Positions 22,249 through 34,014 of a DNA stretch of 64,000 nucleotides are shown here, one piece after another. How positions within the stretch are numbered: position 1 is the first letter of the stretch; each line of letters begins with the position of its first letter. The notes beneath the pieces are model-generated. The model searched no databases, was not told where the DNA came from, and saw only the letters and a program-made list of their open reading frames with translations. Origin of the DNA: Mastigias papua (lineage: Eukaryota > Cnidaria > Scyphozoa > Rhizostomeae > Mastigiidae); contig OZ025274.1 in assembly GCA_964019165.1 (NCBI GenBank), positions 14,956,358 through 15,020,357 on the forward strand, given 5' to 3'. The position numbers and the translations under genes were made by a program.

Positions 22249-25200
22249 ATGAATGCAATTTTAAATACTGCATGTGTCATTGCCTGGTTTGGTCTCATCT
22301 CTGCCAGGACTGTCCTTGGTGAGCATCGTTCTTAATTTCCATTAACAAAATCCTCAGTATTTTGATAAACAGCTTCTATGCAGGTGATGAATCAATAAGA
22401 AACACGACACTAGCAGTGGACGAATAGCTCATAGAGTGAAGCCTTGCTTCCTTCCTTCAAACGTGTTCAATGCATGAGCAATAAGGAATATTCATTCATT
22501 GTTAAACAGTACAGTTTTCTTGTCTTTTAGATTCAAATGCAAAGAAAGAAGTCGTCGAAACACCTCCACCCTGGGCTCTCGTTACGAAGCCAATCGAAGG
22601 TTAGTTAAATAAGTTGCCTGGATACAAATAGAGTGCATGCCTATTTCCCGGCAGGTCACGGGTTCGATTCCCAGCTTGGTCCAATCTGACAGCAAAGCAC
22701 AGCACAAACTGTCCGCCTGAATGAGAAATGACCAGTACTAAAAAGGACGAGGCCATTCACATACCGTTTCACTTCATGCGCAGTTACCGGCGGGGAAGGG
22801 GATAAAATTCTAATTGCAGGGAGTCAAAACCATATCATTTTGCTAGCTATTGAAACTCTCATATATATATATATATAACGTTAGTTTACTAAGAAATCCA
22901 TGGCTTATTCTGTCTGCGTGACCAACAAACGCATTCATTATAGAACTATCTTTCCTTGATGTGATGGTCGTGTCAAAAAGAGATTTCGTGATATTTAAAC
23001 AGCTGTCCTCTTTTGTTACTTCAGAATGCAACACAGTTACTCGATGACGTGATGGGTATGTTGTTTTGAGAAATAAATAAGCCAAACAAAAATGTCCGCT
23101 TGCCAATGCCGTGACATTAAAATCGCTCAGATACGGCCTTTGGGTAAAGTGCTTGCTACTCTCCTTCACAATGGCAATTCTAGCCACCTACAAGTCAGCA
23201 TTTACGTATAGTTTCTAAACGGATTGGGCACACTTATCGAGCATCCGCTTCCATTGCATCCTGCATCCCTACCTCCATACTCTGGACAACTGGACTATGT
23301 TTCCTGCTAATAATCCAGGGAGAACCACAAAGCCGACTAGCTGTCCACTGAACCACAGTATCCGGTGATCACAAAGGTGATCACAAGGCAGCCGGGACAA
23401 GTGATTGTACTCAAATACTTAACTGAACCAATTTTGAACCATAAGGATCCTTCCTTTTTACACACGATTATGAAAGAAAGCCGAACTTTTCACTGAGCGT
23501 CAGTTTTCTTAAAACCTTCCGACTTTGTGTCTAAGATTATTCTAAGATTATTATTGTTACTTCATTCTTGAGCGAACAAACGATGCCATTTCGTATGACA
23601 ATTAGAACATTTTTTGATGTGTTCCTCTATCATTGTACATCTCACGTTTACTGCGCTATTGATGTGAGAAACGAGTTTCGAAAAGATTACGAAATGCTTT
23701 CAAATCAAATGGCATTCTTTGGATAACGTGGGTATATTAACAGCGAAACATAGAAATAGCCTAGAATATTGATGACGGAAATTAATGGCGTCATAATTTT
23801 CCCCTCGTACAGCTCGCTGCCGTCAGCGGATATGAGGCCGGTACACATCACGTTCATTTTTAATAAGACAGTGATTTATAAGTAAGCAGTGCTCGACTGA
23901 GCATAAATTTAAAAAAGTTCGGTACCGGATTTGTGAGACCTAAAAAAGGTGCTGTTTCGAATTAGGGTAACATTTTGTCCGTCCAACAGATCTGTCTAAT
24001 GAAAATTATTGTGCGAAAGTTTGGATGTTTCAAAAACTTCCTTTTGTATCTTGAAACTTTACTTCATATTACAAGACTTGTTTTTGTTATTCGCAAAAAA
24101 CTCATGTCTGAAAGCTCGCAGAATAGCACACAAATTCTGTTGGACGGAAAAAATGGCAGCCCTAATTCAAAACAGCACCAAAAGTTGATAAATTGACATG
24201 CATTTGAAGTTCCAACCTTCACGAAAGCGTATCATCTATTTTGTTTAATTTACATAGGTCTCTTGTGATAGTCTATGTATTTCAACACTGCAGTGCTACA
24301 CAAACTCAAATAATCTCGCTAAGAAAGTCAAGAGACGGTTGCAGTACTGAAATCATGAAAATGCAAAGAAGGTTTCAGTACTCAGCGAAAAATCTCTCTT
24401 AAGAAAAATTCAGAGGGTTTGAGAAAGAGGATGATCAATTCATAGCAGAGGAGAAAAGTACCTAAAAGTGAAGAGTCACCGACAAGGAAATGTTGTGTTT
24501 TTCAAATAACATTCATGATCCGACCGAGAAAAATGCACTCTGGTTTGCAGCACAGTATCTCTAGTATTCCCACCTTTTATAGTATTCCCACCTTTGCTTT
24601 CTACGCTGTGAAAATCTAATCCCGCTTGCATGTTGGATGAACTACAGCAACATTGCATAGCAAATGTGCTCAGAGTTCTAAACGGCTCATGAACAATCTT
24701 CCTCGATTGATGGGGCAACCGTGGGTAAAAAAAATTTTTAATGAAATGAACATTCTGCGTAGTGTCTTGTAGGTTCCATTTGCTGACTGCTGTTAGTGTT
24801 TTACCATCAAAATTTTTCACCTAAACTTTTGTAAAGCATAGAAATATACGATTAAGTTCAAAGAGGAAGTTGTTAAGTGTACGGATGAACATCCTGTAAT
24901 TGCTACAGCTGAAAGTTTGGCAATAATAGAAAAAGCAGCATCCAAGAGTGGAAGGAGATGAAAAGAAGTCTTCACTTCGTTCAAAATAATCACGACACGA
25001 CCTATCGACTGTTTGGACTTCTAAAGATTCTAGGGAAATGTCCTTTCTAGAGATTCAAGGAAAATTCCGTTTCTAAAGATTCTAAAAGATTTAGGGAACA
25101 CGCCCTTTCTAGAGATTCTAGGAAAATGCCCTTTCCAGAGATTCTAGGAAACTGCTCATTCTAAAGATTCTGGGAAAATGCCAATAAACTCTGGCATTAA

Positions 25201-26345
25201 ATACCATGAAGAGTCTCTTCCTATATACGCATTAATATATTTCTTTTTGCTTTCCAGAGAGAATCGTAAGAGTTGGCTGTTTTAAGGACAAGTTCAAACC
25301 AAGAGCTCTGCCTAACCTTATCAAGAACTACAGACTATCAAAGAGCTTTGATTGGTCAAATATGTCGGCTATAGTAATAGGCTGTGCTAAGACTGCGAAA
25401 AGCAGAGGTAACGTCACTACTGACCATGGTGGGGCACAATATTGCTTTGATACTGTGTGCTTTCGATTGTTTTGGCGAGCGCTTCTGCACCATTCTCTGG
25501 ATAAAGAGTTATTTGAAAGCGAAGCATTGAGTCCATTCTATAAACAGCATCTGATAACTTTTAATGCCTTATTGCTACGGTGGCCCATACAGGTCAAACA
25601 CAATACACTTATCAAAAACACAATACATTATCGAAAACACAATTCATTTATCGAAAACACAATACATTTATCGAAAACACAATACATTTATCGAAAACAC
25701 AATACATTTACCGAAAACACAATAAATTTATCGAAAACAAGATTCAGTTTCGATAAATGTATTGTGTTTTCGATAAATGTATTGTGTTTTCAATAAGTAT
25801 ATTGTGTTTTCCATAACTGTATCTTATTCTCCATACATGTATTGTGTTTTCGATAAATGTATTTTGTTTTCTATAAGTGTATTGTGTTTTCGATAAGTGT
25901 ATTGTGTTTGACCTGTATTGGCCACCGTATATTACCCACGCCAAAACGTTATGTCGATTTTTTTCGCCCGCTTCTTACAGTCAGGTCCTACACCGAAAAT
26001 GACCTCATGTGAACTGGGCCGAACTTAAGATTTTCGAATCTATCAGAATCAAGGCATATTTCAACAATAAGAAAATAAACCAAATTTATGTTATATATAG
26101 CTGTTATAAGTTCTTCCAGCCTATCATTATCTACCTTAAAGAGTATCTTTTCGAAATAAATCACATGATCTTGTATATTCCTACTTTCTTGAATTAAAGG
26201 GCACACGTGGTTCGCCGTTCAGTTCTATGGAGAATGTTGGTCAGGCCCAAACTCGTCAATCACATATGACAGGTATGGCCCGTCGGAGAGTTGCTGGAAT
26301 GGTGTTGGTGAACACTGGGCAAATATGGTGTACATGATTGAATAG
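22249..26345 (+). CDS. Small secreted YGECWSG Cys-rich domain protein 1, 4 exons, 144 aa
   Basis: Exons are 22249-22318, 22531-22599, 25258-25407 and 26200-26345. Every junction is GT-AG in phase 1. Exon 1 is a signal peptide (MNAILNTACVIAWFGLISAR). Exon 2 is a short Pro-rich linker. Exons 3-4 encode one domain of about 95 residues: VGCFKDKFKPRALPNLIKNY, then DWSNM, then IGCAKTA, then FAVQFYGECWSG, then YGPSESCWNGVG, then ANMVY. I recognise this domain from many anthozoan proteins, where it is unnamed and of unknown function, somewhat like WSC/carbohydrate-binding modules. The five domain cysteines suggest two disulfides plus one free cysteine. The product is probably secreted. A paralog with the same intron position follows at 29784-34014. 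Intron 3 holds a 350-bp foldback element. Confidence 0.82.
22640..22682 (+). repeat. tRNA-derived fragment (box B)
   Basis: GGTCACGGGTTCGATTCCCA is a good RNA polymerase III box B / T-arm. The 5' half does not fold as a tRNA. It is likely a SINE or tRNA relic in intron 2 of the gene. Confidence 0.45.
23295..23372 (-). repeat. tRNA-derived fragment (box A-like)
   Basis: On the minus strand GTGGTTCAGTGGACAGCTAG resembles a tRNA D-arm/box A. The rest is degenerate. It may be a SINE relic. Confidence 0.3.
23948..24179. mobile_element. MITE with about 45-bp terminal inverted repeats
   Basis: The left arm GGTGCTGTTTCGAATTAGGG, then CCGTCCAACAG, mirrors the right arm CTGTTGGACGG, then CCCTAATTCAAAACAGCACC, with few mismatches. 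It lies in intron 2 of YGECWSG gene 1. No clear target duplication beyond A-runs. Confidence 0.75.
25021..25182. repeat. Tandem minisatellite, about 28-bp unit
   Basis: Five or six diverged copies of a unit like TCTAGAGATTCTAGGAAAAT followed by GCCCTT. It is intronic, just before exon 3 of YGECWSG gene 1. Confidence 0.8.
25578..25927. mobile_element. Foldback element: inverted arms of a 20-bp tandem repeat
   Basis: Ends CGGTGGCCCATACAGGTCAA and, complementary, TTGACCTGTATTGGCCACCG, with TA on both flanks (25576-25577 and 25928-25929). The left arm is tandem copies of CGAAAACACAATACATTTAT. The right arm (from about 25750) is the same unit inverted. The whole 350 bp can fold into one long hairpin with almost no loop. 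TA target and TIRs suggest a Tc1/mariner-type or Foldback-type MITE. It sits in intron 3 of YGECWSG gene 1. Confidence 0.85.
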
Positions 26346-26490
26346 GAAAAACTCGATGCACACCTCATGTAAGTGTGACAATGCTTATGGAGGAGGCGAG
26401 GAACGCTATGTTCATTCAATGCGACATCTTAAAGCAGTTTTTAATGAAAATCCAAAATTGGAGGAACATATATTAGGGTATTGAAGCTAT

Positions 26491-26530
26491 CTTCCACGGG
26501 TTTCCACGGGTTTCCACGGGTTTCCACGGG
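26491..26530. repeat. 10-bp tandem repeat, 4 copies
   Basis: Four copies of TTTCCACGGG, the first with a C at its first position. Confidence 0.9.
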
Positions 26531-29500
26531 TTTCATTCGCATTCCCTTTTTCCTTCGCGATGTACTACACGCAGTACACTTACAGTTCTAAGCGAATGAC
26601 GTATCGATTGCGTTTTCAACAGCGAAATTGAAGCATACGCAAGAACATACACACTTTAAAATCGTGTATTTTCTTTGCGCATGCTACAATTTCACTGGTG
26701 AAACGCAACCAATACATAATCCGCGTAGAGCTTTAACTCTTCTATTTCTAATTAACACAAGCACTCAATTATTTACATTTCTTTGGACTCGTTGGGCTAT
26801 CGTCAAATGTACGACAGATGTATGTCTTCGAAACTTTATGCTGTAAGTGGTTTCTCAAATATTTGCAAAAAATTAATCTTGAATTAAGAATAATTGTAAG
26901 AACATTTGAGTCCTAAATTTTCAAAGTAAAGTACGTCGAGCCTTCACAAAGTTTACAGGTTCTTATAAACGAGAATTGTACAAACTGTGAAGGCGGCTTT
27001 TGCGCAGCAAGACACAACTATTTGCATTGCAATAGTATAAGACAGCACAGTAGTAACATAAACGGAATAAAAATCGAAGAGTGACTATGGTAAAGTAGGT
27101 TGCAGCTGCTAAAGTCAATTGACCTAGAGCATACGGTGCCATTCTTTCTCAATGAGATTTTGATTATTAAATCTATTCTAGATCTACTTTGATGTCTGGT
27201 ATTATGGACAAAGCCCTCAGCTGGTAGAAGATTTATAAAAGATTGTGGCTTAATAAAATTGATTAACGATAGTTTACTTGTATAGAAGATGAGTTTGATC
27301 TTGAATGACCATATCTTCACTAAAGAACGATAAGTAATCTGCCTTTCGCCTATTGCCATGTGGTTCGTAAAGAGTCAGTAACTACTTGAAGGTTTAGAAG
27401 TCTCATACAGTATCTTTGATTCAACGAGACATAAAGTTCACAGTTAGTTTCAAGGTCTTCAAACACCTCTACTGAGTCCAATCATATAAGTTCCTGAGAG
27501 CACAATGTGATCAAAATATTTTTATATGGCAATGATGAGATGAACGTCGAGCAGGAACAACAACGGCCCCCTTTCCCCCGCCCCAAAACACTGTTGAAAG
27601 GGAGGATATGTTGCGTTAAAGTTATCACAAAGCAATTTGATGTTCTTCGTGTAAAGCCACCATAAATAAACACTGTTTCTGGGGGTAAGGGGGTGCTGCT
27701 CAGTGAAGGAAGACTGTAGTGAGTGAAAAACTATATATTTGAAAGTCAACTAAAACAACCCAGTAGCCTTTGACAAAATCCATTAAAAAGCACCAAAACT
27801 TTCCCTAGTCGACAATGAGATTTATTAAGTCAATAACTTTGACTTCTTTTAAGAGTTGAACAATTCTGTGATGGGCTTTCTTCATTCCTCCAGAAGAGTA
27901 CTTTTCTACTATAAAACGTTTCCTTATAGACCGTATTTTGTTTTAAACTAAACAGTTCAGATTATAAAGGGTACATTCCAAGCCACTATCTGCAACACTA
28001 TTCAATTGCTGTGCACTCTGTAACACACTGGTATGTTCAGAGTTTAATAGAAGGAATTCCGAACAACATACTTTAGCTGAGTCAATTCAAAATGTATCCT
28101 GTAGTGGTTTCCAGCAAACCTGACTATTAAGGCATTACAGTGAGAAGCTCCAGACTTCCTTTAAATGCAACACTGTGATATAGACAATTGCGGAAAAGGA
28201 AGGTTATGAACATATACAGGTTAATCCTAACAAGGGTCACTCCCGTTCGTACAGGAGCTGTTGAATTTGCCGAAACACTCTACAATTCACATACAACACT
28301 ATCCAATTAATCCTCTCGATCTGCATCAATGCATCAATCTTGATCCGAATCGGCAGCCACCAATCTATCTGTATTAGTACAATTTGTACATTTATACCTC
28401 CACTTTGAAATATGGCAATTCTCACATCTATCTTTAAAATTCTAGTCATTGCTTCCACTTCCCTAAAAAATTTAGCAATCTCTCCCATCTCCTTTCTTCT
28501 TTTAACTTGTAACCATCCTCCCTTCTCTCTTACTGGTACTTCCACCCTGGTAAAACAGCCTCCATGATTTTCATTGGGCCTCTGGAGCTCATTCCCACTC
28601 CCTTGCTTCCAGTTTAAAATGTCCAGCGGAAATCTCCAATGCCGGAGTGGACAATCAAACATCAATATCAGTATGATCGAGGTTTCTTTTAATAACCTGA
28701 TTCAATTTACCCAAGATGTCCACTATACACAGAGTAACTTAAATGTTGCTCGAGAAAAACAGCTACAATAGACGGCTGATAACACGAACATGGCGACCTA
28801 TATCGTAAATATCTACATACAGATCGCATGTAAAGACTAAACTAATTAACACTGCAAAAAATTGTATCAAATATTTAGATTTCGTATTCTTGTGTCGATA
28901 AATTCGACCTTTAGAAATAAACAGATCGTTCGAAGAAGGCTGGGCCTAAGTAAGTATCAATTTAATCAGCTGTTGGTGGTTTCATGTGTTTGAGGAAAAA
29001 GACGTTAGAAATGATTGCACAACCAATCAATAGATAATTTTCAGCAATGTGTGAAATAGTAATATTTTTTGTGTACTTTACGAGGCAGGAGGTATGGATG
29101 TTTTACTGCAGTGAGAAAGAACATTGCTAAATTCTTACAAGAATCATTCCACTTTGAAAGCGAGAAATTCCCGTAAATCTACTTTTAGTATCAAAACCTA
29201 CTTGGCATAGATAATAAAAAATCAAAAGGACAGTGCTCGAGCTGCTTTATAATACTACTTGTGAGTCTCGTATCGGAGATGGAAGCAGACAATAATACTA
29301 AGCAGTTCTCATTTAGGTGTTTTCCGAAGATAAGAGCTTAACCTCGCTCAAACGTTATGCTGGGGAAGGGGCCTTTAGCAAAGTTCCAAACAAAGAAAGG
29401 AAGAGAAAGGCCAAGTAGAGAGGAAGATACGTCAAGTTTGTTGACTTACTAATGTAACACTACTACAGAGCGTGAAAGTCAACCTAAAGAATATGAAAAT

Positions 29501-29690
29501 AGTAAGTATAATTCACCTGGGCCAATGTGTGTATATACCGAAAATTTCGTGTCATGCCTTAATAGTAACATTCACAAAACATTAGTAAAGGCTACAGGAA
29601 CGAACAGGGAGGAATTTGGTGCCAGTTAATACCCTATCGAAGAATACCCCCGGATCCGGTTGGCAAAATTATTTAGCAAGTAAATACTGA
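26531..29690. other. Intergenic interval between the two YGECWSG genes
   Basis: No exon chain found. The longest frame, 28237-28665 on the minus strand (142 codons), has no recognisable motif. A frame at 27018-27359 on minus might be a degenerate retroelement tail but cannot be supported. Confidence 0.4.
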
Positions 29691-29693
29691 ATA

Positions 29694-29701
29694 TCTATAA
29701 A
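29694..29701 (+). promoter_or_regulatory. TATA box of YGECWSG gene 2
   Basis: TCTATAAAG is about 85 bp before the ATG at 29784, at the same relative distance as in gene 1. Confidence 0.5.
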
Positions 29702-29783
29702 GTGGAATGACAGGACGGGTTAAGCTTAGTTCCATTGACAAGTTTATAGATGCAAATACCTTGTACATTGGAAGACATTCAAC

Positions 29784-32700
29784 ATGATCGTACTAAGCGT
29801 GGCCCTTGGATTACTTGTATCAACATGCTGCTTGGCACAGGAAGGTTAGTCATGATCATTTGTCTCCTTAATTCCCAGCTATCACATGGGAGTCGTTGGT
29901 CCAAAATAGCAAATTGAATGCGCGGGTAGAAATGAATCGTAGTTTGCAAAGGGTTGAATCCCGTGCAGCAAGACATAGACCCTTTGAAGTAATCAACTTT
30001 CCATCATTTGGGTTTTTTTGCCACCATGTCTAATCGCCTTCATTTCAAAATTATTAATATCTAATATCGTATCACATGTCATGCTATGTCGTGTCAACTA
30101 TATCATATCACACTATACAGAACCGCCGAGAGCGGGGCTGGGGGCAAAGTGCCTCGGGACCATTAGGTCTAGGGACCTCATAACTCCCAAAAGCTTCAAG
30201 GTCAAGGGGGCCTCATGAAGTAAAACTAGCAGTAATTCTCCGGAGCTAATTCCCAGATACTCAAATTGTTCAGCTCACTTCGCTCGCAAGGGGCCTCATG
30301 TTCCCTATTTGCCCCATGGCCTCTGAAAGCTCTCGGCGGCCCTGATACCATGTCATATCACTTCACAATCATCATATATCATAAAGTCCTCTGATGCAAA
30401 ATCTGAAGAATAGATGAGATTTTGATACCTCCACAATTTGACGCAAACCGTAGTTTTAGAGCACGAAAAAGAGCTCGACTACGGGTCTTCACTATATCTC
30501 TCTAAGGCAGCTATTAGGGAGTGGTCATTATTTATGGCCGGGGTGGGGACTGAAGATAAAATGGTGGGGTAACTGAAAAAATAAGCTGTGTTAGGTGGGT
30601 AGAAGAATAATTTTTGACCACAGGAGTAGTGTAAAAACATATACCATATTTATGCATAAATACACCCTTGTTTTATTGTTTTCCTTTGGTGAGGTAAAGA
30701 AAATATGACTTAACAAATGGTGGGGTAGAGTTTTTTTGAGGGCATGTAACACTCTCTCTTCAGTCTCCACCCCGGCCATAAATAATGACCGCTCCCTTAA
30801 GTATAGAAACTGTATGACTTACTCCAACGGAGCCATTTTATCTACATTTAGGAGAGGTGGGCATTGAATTCGTCGGATGTTTCCAGGATTCATTAACTGA
30901 CCGAGCACTTCCAAATCTCTACGCCAACATGAGAGACCAAATTGACTGGAGTAATATGACTGAAACCATAAGGCAATGCGCCGATGATGCAGCCAATCGT
31001 AATCCACGTAAGTGACATCATTTCCCCCGTTGTTTTAAGCACGAACTTTGGTCAATCAAGAGAAATCAGTGGCTTCTTAACGTGGAGTAAATATGCACAT
31101 TATATCTAAAAACTGAGGCAAAGTGTATTCGTTTTCAGCATGTACGGGGTAATGCATTTAAGTCCTCTGAGCCAAAATGCTGAAAATTGGAGCCCTCTCC
31201 CCCTCATGCGTATATTAATACGTACCCCCTTCTTGCGTACATACTTCTCCCCCCCCCCAATAGCCAAAGGGAAATTTTTAATTCTCGTTTACACAAACTA
31301 TGTCATTCATCATTAATGCCTGAATGACGATCACAAATCGTTTGTAAGTAAATAAAGTAAAGCGGATCGTTACATCGTTCTACGAATACAACTACTGTAA
31401 TGGCCTGTAGACACATTGTTCGTGGAAAAGTTACAATCTTCTTGCAAATGAAAACATGTCCGGATACATGCTAAAAGGCGATTAGTTCTTCATTTTGCGT
31501 ACGTCGAATGTGCCAGTCCCCTTTCCCCTTGTACACAAGCGTACGCTTTTGCTTGATCTCCAGCCCCCTTTACTCTTAAGACCCAAATAGATAGGGGGTT
31601 GGAATAGCAGGGGTGGCTGGAAATTTCCTAAAAACCCAATAACCGGGGGTAGGAATAGACGGTGTGGGTGGAGAATATCTCTGAATAACACTTAAGAATG
31701 AGTTTCACTAGTTGTTTCAACAGTAAATAAATGAAAAACACCATTTTCTCACGTTACTTAATACATGATCGAATCACAGATTCAAAAAAATAATAAAAGG
31801 GGTCTGAAATAAGGATGTCTTGGGTGGAATATTTTCAAAAACTAAATGAGCCGAGGGAAATACGTTTATTTAGGGCTCGAAAGTTACGTACTTACTACAT
31901 GACTGACCCCCAACGTAGGGAGAGTCTGTTAGAAAAAAGTATACTTTAAACCATGGGCTTGGTGGGGCACGGTAAACAGCTGTTTCCATCACCGACTTCT
32001 CTACCTTAGAGTTTCAACAGGTTCTTATTCGCTGTTGGACGGACACAAAGCAGCGACACCTTAATGCGCGCCTTTTGTACGGTTGACGAGCGGCCTAACA
32101 GCTCAAATACTCGCTCGCAAGCATTTCGATTTATGTACAATTCATAGCGTGCAAAACATAAAAGATATCGTATTAAATGTCTTACCTCTTCGCTGTTACG
32201 CCAAATGTCTGGTTGCAAATCGATCGAAAAGGACCAAAAATTTCCCAAGGCAAGTACTGCAATGAACTAATCCCAGACGAGCTCGCAAATGAGCGTGAGG
32301 ATAATATTGTCTGTACACATTTTGCGATATGCCAATATGTCACCTTGCAATCAAAGGTTTGAATTTTCATTGCATTACAGTCAATGATAAGAGTGCTAAA
32401 TCAGTAGATAAAACCTTCTTAACCCAGTCTAAAAGAACGGTCATCTAGCAGATAAAACCTTCTAAACCCAGATAGAACTTAGCTTCTTATTCACATGTCA
32501 ATATCAGTAAAACCTAGTTTCTATATCATCGTAATGCTAGGCGCACACGAGAGAATTTTGCTTAAGTAAAGTGTCATTTGTGGCACTTTGCTAAGGCAAT
32601 TCCCTCTCGTGTGCGGAGGTCTTTACGTAAGTAATTTGTTATTCGTAAACAAAAGTAAAATTTCTAACGCGTATGATATTGCTGTCATTCGTGGCACTTT

Positions 32701-34014
32701 GCCTACTGTGTACGGCAACGAAAGTACTTTTCCTTACTATGGGAACAATACAGCGCATGCGCATCTGAACAGTGATATCAAACTCGGGGAGAATATGGCG
32801 GCAAATTTTGACCGCGTGAATGAAGCGATTCTTGAGGAAAGTTGGTGGACTTGTGGCTAGTGTATCTATAATGCCTCTATAATGTGCGGTCATAAGGTTC
32901 TAAAGACAGAGAAAGGTGAATACAGGCAATTCGTGAAGTTTCTCTGATACTTTGTCGAGATGATAAGGAAGATAACTATTTGAGCTAAATACCGTAAATA
33001 AATAGGCGTTCTCTTGTAGAAATAGACTGCCTGCTGATATTTGTCTCTTCTTTTTTGTATGAAAGGGACAAATCCCGAAAGAATATCTTCAAAAGTTTCT
33101 TTGCCCAACCGACAAAATTGTCGAAACTTCTCCGGGTCCTCCATATCTAGTTTTCTTATTATGTTCACGAAAATTCCTTCTGTGCTTCTGCTTAAAATCC
33201 ATTCCTTCGTTTAGATTTTCCCCAGTGATGCTCGCAAATGACGACCATAAAGTCTCATCAACGAAATAAGTAGTACTTGCATTTCTTCCTGAAGTTCTTC
33301 ATCAGCTGGCGAATTAAGGTCCATTTGTTCTCCTCAAATTCTAACCATGAAACACATGCACTTTATTGCTTCCATCGCAAGGAAAAATACTTTCGTTGCC
33401 ACACGCAATAAGTAAAGTGCCACGACTGACAAAAAGCATCAAACGCGGTAGAAATATCACTTTTGGTCACGAATGACAAATTACTTCCGTAAAGACGTCC
33501 ACTGCAAAGTGCCACGAATGACATTTTACTTATGCAAAATTCTCTCGTGTGCGTCTAGCAGAAGCGACGGGAAGCGTCATCAGTCAACGGGAGCATAGCG
33601 GCGATGCATTGGGAAAATTCTCAAAAGTTGAACTCATCTAAACTTTCCCCGTCTCGACCGGGACATCGGACAACACTACGGGGACGTCGGTGACACCAGC
33701 AAAGAACATTTCCATGTCATCGTAAGCATGCCAGTAGCATGGTCGACCCAGTAACTAGGTCACGCCTCCGTAACTTATATATAAGACGATATGGAAACTA
33801 CACTTAATAAGCATTTAATCCTCTTTATAATTCTCATCACACCTCAATTCTACTAACAGCATACATGTGGTTTGGTGTGCAGTTTTACGGAGAATGCTGG
33901 TCTGGGCCACAAGCTGAAATAACCTACAATAAGCATGGACCATCAGACAACTGTTGGGAAGGAGTTGGCGGAGATCTAACAAATGCTGTCTACAGATTCT
34001 ACATACAAGAGTAA
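29784..34014 (+). CDS. Small secreted YGECWSG Cys-rich domain protein 2, 3 exons, 123 aa
   Basis: Exons are 29784-29844, 30852-31007 and 33860-34014, all phase 1 with GT-AG. Residues 1-19 are a signal peptide (MIVLSVALGLLVSTCCLAQ). The rest is one domain: VGCFQDSLTDRALPNLYANM, then DWSNM, then IRQCADDA, then FGVQFYGECWSGPQ, then HGPSDNCWEGVGG, then TNAVY. The intron splits the domain at exactly the same place as in gene 1, so the two are tandem duplicates. This copy lacks the Pro-rich linker exon. Introns carry four transposon insertions. Function is unknown. A secreted, possibly glycan-binding role is inferred from the domain class only. An AATAAA occurs at about 34507. Confidence 0.82.
30118..30344. 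mobile_element. MITE with CCGCCGAGAGC terminal inverted repeats
   Basis: Starts CAGAACCGCCGAGAGC and ends GCTCTCGGCGGCCCTG, with two mismatches between arms. CAG...CTG ends suggest hAT, but no 8-bp duplication is clear because both flanks are (ATCAC)-rich. It lies in intron 1 of YGECWSG gene 2. Confidence 0.7.
30517..30796. mobile_element. MITE with 40-bp TIRs and TTA target duplication
   Basis: Starts GGGAGTGGTCATTATTTATG and ends CATAAATAATGACCGCTCCC, with the pairing continuing inward for about 40 bp. TTA flanks both ends (30514-30516 and 30797-30799). A 3-bp TWA target is typical of PIF/Harbinger MITEs. It ends just upstream of exon 2 of YGECWSG gene 2. Confidence 0.85.
32541..33555. mobile_element. 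Internally deleted PIF/Harbinger transposon with long TIRs
   Basis: The ends GCGCACACGAGAGAATTTTG and CAAAATTCTCTCGTGTGCGT pair for well over 100 bp with mismatches, and TAG flanks both sides. The interior holds the N-terminal half of a PIF/Harbinger transposase on the minus strand, without the DDE core. It lies in intron 2 of YGECWSG gene 2. Confidence 0.8.
32890..33345 (-). pseudogene. PIF/Harbinger transposase N-terminal remnant
   Basis: The minus strand encodes MDLNSPADEELQEEMQVLL, then TEGIFVNIIRKLDMEDPEKF, then CRLGKETFEDILSGFVPFIQ, then a frame change into a RERL-like motif. This is the usual N-terminal order of animal Harbinger transposases. At least one stop and one frameshift are present and the catalytic domain is missing. 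Confidence 0.7.

Noticed and set aside
22640..22682. Functional tRNA in intron 2 of YGECWSG gene 1
   Set aside because: Only the T-arm is well formed. No plausible D-arm or anticodon stem precedes it.
25594..25907. CRISPR-like regular repeats of about 20 bp
   Set aside because: The units are head-to-tail with no unique spacers and are inverted at the midpoint. The context is an intron of a eukaryotic gene, so it is a foldback transposon.
27018..27359. 113-codon minus-strand ORF resembling a retroelement tail (HNTRHQ)
   Set aside because: Similarity is limited to a few residues, with no tail repeat or RT core nearby.
28237..28665. 142-codon minus-strand ORF
   Set aside because: No recognisable motif, no splice partners and no start context advantage. 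Length alone is compatible with chance.
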